Shown in pieces: positions 21,112-31,338 of a DNA stretch of 64,000 nucleotides (positions are counted from its first letter, which is position 1; each line of letters starts with the position of its first letter). Source of the DNA: Antitrichia curtipendula (lineage: Eukaryota; Streptophyta; Bryopsida; Hypnales; Leucodontaceae). Position numbers and translations under genes: made by a program. The notes beneath the pieces were generated by a model. The model was not told where the DNA came from. It saw only the letters and a program-made list of their open reading frames with translations, and ran no database searches. The stretch lies in assembly GCA_951230915.1 (NCBI GenBank), contig OX579640.1:15458981-15522980 (forward strand), in the 5' to 3' direction.

Positions 21112-24100
21112 ATGGCGGTGGGAAACGCCGTCGGCGCGGCGCTTTCGTTGCTGCTGAAAATTATTTAAACGGAAGATCTCAGGGACAATGCGGACCATGT
21201 GAACGTGGTTCCGATCTGTCTGTTTGTGTTTCTGCTGTGCGCATGTATCGTTCTTGGACGAGAATCGGTGAGTGAATGAGTCCCGATTACGGCGCTTCTT
21301 CTGCTGAGGTCCGGTGAATCCCTCGTAGGGGAATTCGTAACGTTAACATGCCTCCGGTTTTGCGTCGAGGTGTCAATTAGGGTTTGTAGAATCGGTTTGT
21401 AGAAATGCCTTTGAACATCGTTTCTCATTTCTTTGTGTAACTTCTTGTTTGTGACTGCAGTTCACGAGAAGTGCCTGGACTGCCCTAAAATGGATAAGTG
21501 TACGTCCTCAAGGAAGCTGGCTTTGTGGCCAATCGTGCACGCAGGTATGCCTTCTGTTGTAATCGCTAAAGGCCGCAACAATCCAAGTAGTTGATTTCAA
21601 ACCTTCATTACTCATAATCAACATTATTTCGGAGGAAATTTCTCGCTAGAATCTACAACTTCTCTCTCTCTCTCTTTCTCCAATTCCAAAATAATCCTCC
21701 ATATTTGTACTTTATAGTGAATCCGTGCAATTCTCAAAAGTGGAGAGAGCCTTTGTTCTTTAGGAGTTAAGTGTTAATGAAATCTTTAGCTCTCCATTCT
21801 TTGCTGCCATGGGATGTAAGGTTCCGGCTGGAGTTGCTCTGCTTTACTTCTAAATTCAGCATTGCATTATTTTTTTTCCTTGTCTGCCGGTCATAGTCAT
21901 GCCGAGTATTTTGAAGGGTTGATTTGAGGTTGCAGCAATCAGCTGTACAGCTAGTACCGAGTAGAGATCATCAGGGACCTTCTTACTTGGACCAAAACTA
22001 ACCAATGCGTTAGCTGTGGAATCGTGTTCATTGAAATGACAGCTGTGGGATATTGAGAGCAGATTTTCTAGAGCTTGCGGGGGCTGGTTGGTGTTACCAA
22101 TATCCTGGTCTCTGTAAGTAGTGGATTTTCATGGACATTGCTGAGGTCTCAAGCGGAAGATTTGGATTTTAAGTCCGACGGGGACAAAGAGCTGAGGACT
22201 GAGCGCAATATCAAGCTTTCCATGACTCTCAAGTGTGATGCAAGAATGCTTCAAACCAATGATTGATCCACGCACCAATCTTGATCTGGTTTCCAATGTT
22301 CCTTATAATCGGGGGTAAGTTTCTAGACTGTAAATTTTTTTATTATCAAATATCTCCTTCTGAAGTGCTGGATAAGCCATTCTATTTTGTATTTCTGATA
22401 GATTCTTTATTCTTGTACTTGGACTGTGTACTATTTTTGTTTACCCCAGCCGTCAAAGTTAAGGCATTTTCTATAAATACGTGCTGTTGTTCTTCTGTGA
22501 GAATATTTGTTCAATGATCCCCCCGGATCCTCTTATTCTAGGAAGTTCGGGTTGGACACTGCAATATAGTTAGACGAGGAAGGATGTTTTTGTTGAAATT
22601 TGTTGAATGGCTTTTCCTGGCACTTCTTTATTACACAAGTTTTTGCCTAGATACCTACCAAATTCTTCTTTTGGAGTGCAAATGTGGTTAGCTTCTGTAT
22701 ATGGGATAATTACTTACTCTAATTCGATTGTTTTAGGTCATTAAATTGTTAGAATGGATCAAGATTCGTCTCTCGTTGAGTGGTAAACTTTCATGGTGGC
22801 TAATCTACAAACATTTTCCATTGAAACTCAACTATAGCATATATTAACAGTATCTATGAACTTGAAGATTGGCCCTATTAGTACGCTTCATGACCTCAAA
22901 TTGGGGCTTGGGGCTTGTATGGACATAGTTTATTGAGACCACGCGTATCCTCGTATCTCTCTTAGGGTATGAATCGCAATTAATTTTTTCATTGGTTGAA
23001 GCGATTTTATAAGTGTCTCGTTTCAAACCTTTAGAGTTTCTAGTATGTGCATTGAACAAGCTAAGGTATGTGTAGCACTTAATGTTTTTTAGTTGATGGT
23101 AGAAGTGAGGTTATTCTTGTTATGTTTGTCATGATATTCTTGTTAAATACTGATTCTATCCGCTGGAAACAATTTATAAATAAAAGCAAGGTCACCCTCA
23201 GTGCTAAGCTGGTTCGTCCAGCATTTCGTTGCTATTGATGTTGTTAGTATGTTCCATCTCTATGGTGCGTCTTTAAAAACGCCTTCACACTTCGTGGATT
23301 GTATTGCAGGTGTCGCGAGAATGGAAATACTCTCGAGCATAAATTGGAGGAGAGCATTTACAGTACGAAAGTAGTTGTTTGACCTCACGCTCAAAACGAT
23401 TGGTGAGGATACTTCCCAGTCTGTATGTTCAAGTTAAGTCCTAAATGCCTCTCGATCGACAGAAACATTACCACGTCTTAATTGAGACTAAATCTTTGTC
23501 CGGGGCCATTTCATGTCGTGTTTTTTTTCCTGTTTATGTGAGTGTAGGATCAAGTACTGGTGAGTGCTGCGAGCGTATTGTGTAAGAAACGTTGTGATGT
23601 AGCCTGCTAGTTTGACTGCTTGAAATGGTCTGATTTCTTCAGATTATCATCTGGCGGGCTGGACTTATGCGAGGAGCTGTCTCCTTAGCTTTGGCGTTCA
23701 ATCAGGTGACTTTTTTTATTCCTCATTTGAATCCTACCTCAGATTCTTACTGTGTTATCGGGTGTGTCTGTCAGATCCTCGACCCCTACGTTCATATTTT
23801 GGATGGATGACAAGAGACTGGACAAAATATCATCGTCATCGGGAAAGTACCCCTCATTGCTTCAATATTGTTTCAATGGGTTAACAATATAGTATTGAAA
23901 GCATATTGTTGCATTACTGCAAATAATAATGCAACAATATTGAAGCAATGGGAGCCTTGCATTTTATTAAAAGTATATTGTTTTAATATTGCAACAATAC
24001 ACTTTCAATACTATACTGTTAACCCATAGAAGCAGTACTGCAGCAATGGGTGGCTTTTTCCCGATGAGTATTTTTTCTGTTCATTCAGTCATTGTTATCC

Positions 24101-24825
24101 TGTGATTCATTCATCCAAATTAATTCTGGAATCTTCAAGATGCAATCTGTGTTGTAGACCAGTTTGATGGAACTGAAGTACTACGTTGTACTGGAGTAGA
24201 AAGATATAAGCAGAATTATGCACACAAGTGGAAAGGATATGGGTGTTCGAGCCCTCATTGGTGTCGCTCTACTTTTGCGCGTACTCCGAGTCGATGTTCT
24301 GATCTGCGTGACTGATTCTTGTTTCTGTACGGATGGTAACAGGAGTAAAAACTATCGAACTTGATCACCGCTACTAAGCTTATTTCTGTTGTCGTCATCA
24401 ACACAATTGTAAGAAACCAAACATATTATTGGATCAATGTAAATAAATACTACTCCCTTGGCTGGTACTAACTCCGTTTCTTTTATGACTTCATTTTTGT
24501 ATTCTTCAGTCTTTCCATGACCTCATCATGATCGCGTTCTGAATTTCATATGTTTGTATATGCAGGTGTTTGGAACTTTAACCCACCCCTAATTGCCTGG
24601 TTTTATCATACCCACCCCACCATATGTCGAATTTTCGTGTTGTATCTGGTGGCCTATGCCCCATACCATCCCTGGTTTGATGGTGATTATCAACTGCTAA
24701 TCGGAAACACAGAGCAAGATGGAGAGAATGAAGCAATGAACCCATTTTTTAGAGATCTTACTGCTTCAATCCTGAGAAAATTTAATGATGCGTATACCTT
24801 ACGAGCCAGTAAGTTAAGCCAATTG
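21112..24825 (+). pseudogene. Decayed vacuolar-type Na+/H+ exchanger (NHX) gene
   Basis: NHX proteins exchange Na+ or K+ for H+ across vacuolar or endosomal membranes (known). Exon islands appear in NHX order. First, from an ATG at 21112: MAVGNAVGAALSLLLKII, an in-frame TAA (21166), then LFVFLLCACIVLG. A deletion then shifts frame to LDENR-stop-VNES (21251-21280), and a further shift leads to ITALLLL. Second, 23643-23705, with clean AG and GT borders, encodes a 63-nt exon including WRAGLMRGAVSLALAFNQ, the strongly conserved NHX segment (usually WWAGLMRGA). Third, 24361-24408 resembles MITST..VVLFSTM as LITATKLISVVVINTI, followed by GTAAGA. Fourth, after TGCAG at 24565, VFGTLTHP shifts by one base into LIAWFYHTHP and later RKFNDAY. 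The central transport core between 21.3 and 23.6 kb is not recognisable. A foldback element sits in one intron. This is a pseudogene, not expressible as NHX. Confidence 0.82.
23837..24067. mobile_element. Palindromic foldback element inside an NHX-pseudogene intron
   Basis: Left arm TCATCGGGAAA (23837), then CATTGCTTCAATATTG, TGGGTTAACAATATAGTATT and GCATATTGTTGCA. The right arm read inverted gives TCATCGGGAAA, CATTGCTGCAGTACTG, TGGGTTAACAGTATAGTATT and GTGTATTGTTGCA. The arms are about 90 bp each in a 231-bp element. A shorter third copy of the arm sequence (GCAACAATATTGAAGCAATG) lies in the middle, so alternative stem pairings are possible. No coding capacity and no clear target duplication. 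Confidence 0.85.
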
Positions 24826-25112
24826 GCCTCCAGAGTCCGAGTGGGAGTGCCCAAGTGTTAGGCCACCAGTGAGCGGGCCTTTCGGGTCCCCAGAGTCAGA
24901 ATCCAACACATGGCAAGGGCAGGCGCCCAGGATATCGGTTGACCAGTCCACTTGTCACATTGTTGCGACAGATGCCCTGTCAAGTTGCCCAACCTGGCCG
25001 GCTGCCCGCTTCCTGGCTTGCTGAATCCCTTCTCCAGATAGACCCCCAAATACAGGAGTAGGTCGATGTGGCATTCCCCCAACAGCTGAAATGCTGTGTC
25101 CTTGTTTTTCTC
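24805..25112 (-). repeat. GC-rich dispersed repeat, copy 2 (inverted partner at 15192-15510)
   Basis: Reverse complement of the 15192-15510 segment, sharing TAACACTTGGGCACTCCCAC, TGTTGGATTCTGA, CAAGTGGACTGG and GGGGGAATGC blocks. It lies directly against the last NHX-like island. A - strand frame (24858-25283, 141 codons) crosses it, but the frame is not kept in the other copy. Confidence 0.65.
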
Positions 25113-26321
25113 GATTTGCGTGGAAACCGACTCAAGACCTGCTGTGCCGTGCCGTGCCGTGCCATGTGAGGTAAGGTGATGGGTGGGGATGCTCGTTTGG
25201 TGAAGACTCAGGCCTGGCTGCCATGGATCTGAGGTCAGCCGTTTGGGCATGGCCATACTCATCATAGCCATGGCCATGGCCATGGCCGATCCAATCCGCG
25301 CCTACGCATGGGTGTCCTGGCTGCAGCGCGACATGAGGCGCACGGAAAGTGCGTGCGCTGGCACCTGCGGAGGCACGTGTCCCTGGCGGAGGTGGGCACC
25401 CGATTCAAGCGGCTGCCTCAACAGGAATATCTCCATGCTCGTATCTCACCTCCTTGAAGACCCCCTCTTGAACCTCCATAAGGCCTCCAGAACCTCGTCA
25501 GCCCACGGCCATTCTCCATGCAGCGTATATCTCCGCTTCTCTTGCTGCCTGGCTTGCCCTGCATGCCCTTTCTCACTCTCTCACAGTACGTTAACTAGCA
25601 TTTCGCAAAGCACTCGACCTGTATCAAAGCAACCACGGATCGTAAGCTATCATGTGCCGTCACTTCACGGTGTTAACATCGTCCAGTGCAACTTCAAGTC
25701 CGAGTCATTACTGCAACTTGTACGTTATCTCTGACCTCTGCAGTTTGAGATCGAGTGATGGGAGGGATCGGCTGGTTTTTAGAATCACAGTGAGCGAGGG
25801 GATTGTGAGAGGACGTCGTGATTGAATTTAAGGTTTGAGGAATGCGGAGGAGTTTTGTAATTGATACTGACAGAGGGAGCTTGGAGCAGAAGGGAGAATG
25901 GTGGACGGGTACTTGAAGCCCACTTGAAAGCTTGGTTACGAAATGCGGAATAGTTGTGTACGAGCGGCGATTGTTAAGTTAGAGTCTGGACAGTGCTTGC
26001 TTACTGCCGAGTGGAAACTTCGGACCTGTTGGACGCGTCGTTGTGAACGTGTGTGTTCGGAGATGTTCATTCATGTTAGTGATCAGAATCATGCATTTTG
26101 AATGCAAATTTGGAACCAAGGGGTTGTATGTAATGGGTGGTATTTACTACTGCGGTGTTTTTCAGAGCCATGCTTGTGTACGTGTCGACCGAAACAGCTT
26201 GTGACTCGTGAAGTAACGAATTAACACCCGCGTGTGCATGTGCAGATTAGGTAGCAGACTGCAGTAGTTTCGACAGACAATTGAGGCAAGTTCGGGGAGC
26301 AAGTAGTGTCCGCCTCTGGGC
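25113..26321 (+). promoter_or_regulatory. GC-richer upstream region of the ERD7-type gene
   Basis: It includes simple repeats (GTGCC units at 25140-25165; CATGGC units at about 25241-25285) and a GC-rich island at 25280-25500 whose frames I cannot assign. Close to the gene, TTTTTCAG ending at 26165 could be the 3' end of a 5'-leader intron. Two very short upstream frames follow: 26170-26211 (13 codons plus stop) and 26238-26267 (9 codons plus stop). If transcribed they could damp translation of the main frame (inference). No convincing TATA box is seen. Confidence 0.4.
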
Positions 26322-28400
26322 ATGGGCGGAGAATCGAACATTACTACCTCTTCTTCGAGTGGCCTTGAACGCGGCGCCCAAGGGGTCAGGATGGGTAGCC
26401 AGCGCGAGTTGATCAACATCCGAGGCGCGCAGCTCCATCTCATCGATGGCGAGGAGAGCCAGCTCATGACGAATGGCGACTTCTCTTTGAAGCTCTTGAA
26501 GCAGACGCAGTCCCCGTTAGCCGTGGTGGTCGCGAATGTCGGCGAAGTGCAGTGGCCGGTGGGGAAAGACGCGCCCGTGTTGAAGGTGTGGAACCGACGC
26601 TACACATTCGCGCTCCCGGGGCTCGTCTACGGCATGATTCTGCCGGACAGCACACAGATTGGCGCGTTACAGCATTTGGAGTCTATTCTGACTGAGTACA
26701 GCACGTTCGAAACGCATCATGAAATCGCCAAAGCAGGTAATGGATCATTGGCAATATAATCCTTCCATTCTGTCTTCAATTCTTCAACCTCTGTCCAGCT
26801 AAATTTAGGGTTAATTTCTACGCACCCTCATCTTGGTAACGTGGGAGCTGCTGGTATTGCATGCCTCGCCCCAACTCTGCACACGTATAGGTCGATTCTG
26901 GATTCTGGATTCTGGATTCTTCGAAGGAGGCCCCTGATTTTAGGGCGGCATTGCGTTTAGAGCACTTCGTCATCCCAACCTTCAAATATTAACGGAACTA
27001 TAGGAGCTCGATGAAGGTCGTCTTTCGTGTTCCTGTTCAAATAACTATTTCTGATTGATATATTGTTAGAGGTCGATTTCCAGTATCTCTGGATGAGAGG
27101 TTCAACGGCGTTTTCTGCCATGGGGTTTTGAATTGGGATTGACGTTTCTTTTTTGTAATCGACAGTGCAATTTGCATCCAACGGACGAAGAGATGACCCA
27201 GGGTTTTGGACCGCGGTCGCTCCACAAGTAGAAACTTTAAGCTCCCGTGTGGCGCGCAGCATCGACAGCACTTCAACAATCGTGGCGAGCTCTATCGTGA
27301 TAGGCAGTGATTGGGCCGCTCTCGGTATCAAGCATGGCGCGAACTCTTTGATGAAGCGGAAAGATCCGGACAATTTCCCCGACCCCCACGACGCCGGCGG
27401 GGGCGTGAGTCCTCGCATGCTCAAGCGCATGCAGCAAGCGCGTCGCATGTCCGCAGTCGCGAAGCTGATGTCACGAACCCTTCTCAAAGGTGCCATCTCG
27501 GCCACAGGGCATGTGTCCAAATCTCTTGGATTCGACATGAATGGGACCCAAGTCCAGACCAGCGGTCCGATTTACACTGTTGACGAATCCCCCCGCGACG
27601 TGGCTGTCGCGAGCGTGGACGCGTTCGGGAGAGTAGTGGAAGCCGTGGAAACTGCAGGGAAGTCGCTCTACGACGTGACGCAGAAGGTCGGCACCGACAT
27701 TGTGCAGGACCGGTTCGGGGAGGAAGCCGGGCAAGTACTGCAAGACGGCTTGGGCGCATTTGGAAACGTCGTCAACACGGCGTGGACGTTGAACAAGATG
27801 GGTGTGCGCATGTTGCTGAAAATGACGGCCGCATCTACAGCGCTCAACTCGCGATCCAGCAGCGGACAGAGCGCGAGCTCCTCCGCTACCAGTTGGCGAG
27901 ATGATCAAAACGCGTCTACGACGTCCATGCGATCCATGAAGCAAAGTCGATCCGCGCCAGAGCTGCAACACGAAATTTCGCTGTCTCCACAAGTCACGCA
28001 ATCCGCACAAGGCCCGCAGTCTGCACAGTCTTTGCAAATTGGTCAAGCCCCGCAATCTGCACAAGCCCTGCAATTTGCGCAAGGCTTGCAATCTGCGCAA
28101 TCTGGACAGGTCCCGCAGTCTGTGCCTTTGAATCTGTTGTCATCTGCGACTGTGAACAGTGGACAGCAGTTGCATACGTCACAATTGTTCCCGACCTCGG
28201 CGGAGCAGATGCGGAATCAAGTGGAGAGGCCGATGGTTCAGGTGCCGGCTTTTGTGCCGGCCGGGAATTTCTCCGCTGTAATTCCACCAGGTCCAAGAGG
28301 GACTAGTCCGTTTCAGCACTACCATCATAACCAGCGTTTGGCGCAGCAACCGCAGGTGCCATTCAGTTTCCAACCTCGAGCAAACATGCAAATGGAGTGA
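26322..28400 (+). CDS. ERD7-like: Senescence/dehydration-associated protein, ERD7 type
   Basis: Plant ERD7-type proteins carry a Senescence domain (PF06911), bind lipids, and have been linked to lipid droplets, membranes, senescence, drought and cold (known). Exon 1 is 26322-26736, the intron 26737-27165 (GTAATG...GACAG) and exon 2 27166-28400. The split codon G|TG keeps the frame, giving 549 aa with TGA at 28398. Residues about 33-115 form the N-terminal module, with ELINIRGAQLHLIDGEES, WPVGKDAPVLKV and YTFALPGLVYGMILP. Residues about 160-356 form the helical, Gly/Ala-rich Senescence domain, with VARSIDSTSTIVASSIVIG, RMLKRMQQARRMSAVAKL and VVNTAWTLNKMGVRMLLK. Residues about 415-470 are a Gln-rich tract of QSAQ-type units; a Pro/Gln-rich tail follows. 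The domains are complete and no break is seen. The start is the first ATG in frame with this module. The Gln-rich tail is unusual to my knowledge. The intron contains a short GATTCTG tandem repeat (about 26893-26920). Confidence 0.93.
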
Positions 28401-29477
28401 AGAGCTCGAATGACTGATCAAGCCGTATATATCAAATGTGACATACTGGGCTGCTCTTCCATGGAGCATTGTATATCAAGTGCGACATGGATGTGCACGC
28501 GTGATTACCTTTTGGAAGGTCTGATTTTGGAACCATGGGCTGGTGTGTTAAATTCTACAACAGCAGATGATGGTGATCTTTGTCATAAGAATGGAATTGG
28601 CTATCAACAGCTGTTCAGCAGGCTTGCATGCAACAGCAGCTGTAGAGTGGTTGCCAGAGGCTGTTTTGTACAAAGGAAACAACAATTGAGAATGGGATTA
28701 GAGCTTTGCATACAATCAATTGGAATCCACTTTTGGGTCATGCTGGATGAATTGTTGACTCCCTATTTTACCACCTCAGGTATTTGAAGCAACCAACTCT
28801 CAGTCGCAACAATACTATCCAAGTTTTTTAGTTTCCTGGAGGGAGCATGCAGAAGATGGCTATGGAATGAGAGAGTTCGATGAACCTTGGTGTTCTTTAG
28901 GGTTAGGGTGTGTGTATAGGTGTTGTTGTGATGAGATTTTCCATGGAGGGTTGTAGTAGATCGAGGGATACATTTCAATTAGCAGAGCAGTGGTGGTTTA
29001 GGATTCCCTGTGCCATGTAGGCTATTTGATAAAAGTGCAATGCCAACTAGGGCGTAGAGTAATCAGAGTAGGGAATTGATGGGAATTATGCATCGTTCGT
29101 GGAAGTAGCTGGCGTCCACAGCATGGTGAACATGTTGATTGTGACAGAGGATTAAAAACACACGCATGTATGCATTTTTCGATCCAATTTTTACTCGAGT
29201 TGTATTGAAGTTTTTTTTATCTTGCTTCACTTTTCTTTGTGTGTACCCATTGTTGACAGTTGACTGACCATGTAAGGCATTCCAATTTGTATCAAGATTG
29301 TTTCCGTGAGATGGTTCCGACTGGGCTCTCGCACCGCAAAGGTTGTGTACTTTTTCTACTTATTTGTAACCTTTAAATTGTTCTTACATATTTTCAGAAC
29401 TGAAATGACGTTGTGATGATTGTGTAACTTGTAAATCTTGAAGGCGTAAGCTATGAGAGCGAATTGTCGTGCAGCTC
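28401..29477. other. 3' flank of the ERD7-type gene
   Basis: Moderate GC for about 400 bp after the stop, then increasingly AT-rich, up to the TTAA element at 29478. It probably includes the 3' UTR. A 125-codon frame (28410-28787, +) begins 10 bases after the stop. It has no recognisable motif and I treat it as part of the untranslated flank. Confidence 0.5.
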
Positions 29478-30042
29478 TTAACCCCTAAAGGACCGTTTGT
29501 CCCGTCGGGAGATAATTTGGGTTTGGTCACGTTCTTATTGTCTCAATTTGAAGTGATTTTTTTTGAGATTTTTTGAGGTTGTGTAGTTTTGCAAGATTTT
29601 TGTGGATGTATAATTTTTGTTTCAATCGGATGTTGGATGAAAAAAGTTTTGACACAATAAGTAACAAATGGAGATTGGCGGGCAGTCCAAAAAAACTTAA
29701 ATTTTTTTTCTTAAAATATCATATTTTTATCTGTACGTGAAGCTTTGATTCATTCTATTTCGATTAAGGATGAGAAAATTATGACAATCTTAGTTTTTTG
29801 GGCAATTTAAGCATCTTCTTAAGAAAAAAACTTTTTGTCCAACTTTGAATGCTAATATCTTTCAATCTGTACGGTCAGTCAAATTTGATGAAATTTTTAC
29901 TACATGATCATAGATAAGTTAAGTACAAGATCCTATGATTAAATTCCAAATTTTTTTTTTTTTTTGGTTACCTTAAGTGAATGCAGTGGTAGTTTTAAGT
30001 GATTTTTGACCAAAAAAACACCCTCAAAGCTTTAGGGGTTAA
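29478..30042 (-). mobile_element. TTAA-bordered miniature element, subfamily 1, copy 3 (inverted)
   Basis: TTAACCCCTAAAGGACC at 29478 and GCTTTAGGGGTTAA ending 30042 give 565 bp with perfect TTAA borders and good terminal inverted repeats. The interior closely parallels 11465-12053 in the same orientation. It is one of the best preserved copies. Non-coding. Confidence 0.85.
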
Positions 30043-30233
30043 CGTTGGAGTGATGGAAATCTATCAACTAAGGTAGTCTTTTAGTAGGTTGCAATAGATA
30101 TCAATGGAACTGCATCAACGTTGCACAAGCTGTTTCAAATGACGTATTTATTTTAGTTTTAGTTGATACACTTACACGTTCGGACGATCTCACCTTACCC
30201 TATGAAGATACTAGAGCTGTCCCTTGTGGTATG

Positions 30234-30657
30234 TATGGTAGAACCACCCATTGTCGACCACTTAAGCAATTTTGTGTACGTTCTGGAGCAGTAGAAGGCA
30301 ATGTGAATTTACAGCCCTGTAGAAAGATAAAAATGATGGGCATTGCCAAGTTTTCATGATTTTTTATCCTTAAATTGAATTTATTATGAATTTTGGAAGC
30401 CAAAAGTTGGCCTCAACCCATACCCAAGATATAGAGTCTTCCAATTTCGACCATTCCATAACTACTTTTCCAATCATTGCTTCCTACTTTCTTACTCACT
30501 AAATCAAGACATGTGTCATGATTTATAGTGCCAACTTTGCAAAAGAGAAAAAATCACATTCTAAACTATAGTGAAATCTGTACCAGCCTTGGTTGGAATA
30601 GTTGCACCCTACATGTTGGTTATTGATGACCGGTTGGTAATGGGTGGTTCTACCATA
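30234..30657 (+). mobile_element. TA-bordered miniature element, family T, copy 2
   Basis: TATGGTAGAACCACCCAT at the left and ATGGGTGGTTCTACCATA at the right, 424 bp. The interior is nearly colinear with 10998-11412 (CAATGTGAATTTACAGCC, CCCAAGATATAGAGTCTTCC, AAAAAATCACATTC). It has an insertion relative to copy 1 near 30575. Non-coding. Confidence 0.85.
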
Positions 30658-30936
30658 TTACTTGGAGAGAAACAACCACTTGAGTTGATATTTTGTTGTG
30701 TACACGTTATATTTTGTTATTGACTTGGGCCAAGGGAATCTAAACTCCTGATTTGGGGCTTCGGTTCATTGATTCATTTTAGTCTCTTCATATCTATGTT
30801 GTTAATTCTCTCATCAAAAGACATTATCCAATCTTGGTTTTAGGGTCTACAATTAACCCTAATGTAGAAGGACAGGCCTATGACCACTGATTTTGAATCT
30901 CATTGCCCATCACTCTGTATGTTGTCATTTTGCAGC

Positions 30937-31338
30937 TATGATAAAACCACCCATTGTCGACCAAGGACACATCCCCAACCTGTAGGGTGTACTATTTCCA
31001 ACCAAGGCTGCAATAAATTTTCAACCAAAGCTTTGAATGTGTTTTTTCTCCTTTTCAAAGTTAAAACTAATTGAGTCATGACACATGCCCCAAAGTAGTG
31101 AGCAGAAAATATTTCTTGAATGATTGGCATTGGAAGACTCTACATGTCAGCTATAGATTTGGACTAGCTGCCAGCTTTGGAAATTCATAGTAATTTCAAT
31201 TCAAGGTATAAAATTACAGAAAAAATTGCAATCCCCTTTATTTCTATCTTCCTACATGGTAGAAAATTTACATGCCTTATACTGCTCCAAAACATGTACA
31301 GATCGCTTAAGTGGTTGATAATGGGTGGTCTTACTATA
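30937..31338 (-). mobile_element. TA-bordered miniature element, family T, copy 3 (inverted)
   Basis: TATGATAAAACCACCCAT at 30937 and AATGGGTGGTCTTACTATA ending 31338. The interior is inverted relative to the other two copies and more diverged. It lies only 279 bp from copy 2. Non-coding. Confidence 0.75.

Noticed and set aside
24858..25734. Frames of 141 and 163 codons in the GC-rich stretch before the ERD7-type gene
   Set aside because: They run through simple repeats (MAMAMAM) and a dispersed repeat whose other copy has a different frame; no family recognised.
27471..28100. 209-codon frame on the - strand
   Set aside because: Antisense shadow of the ERD7-type second exon; its Leu/Gln/Arg pattern mirrors the sense QSAQ repeat.
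28410..28787. 125-codon frame after the ERD7-type stop
   Set aside because: No motif and immediately downstream of a complete gene, so more likely 3' UTR.
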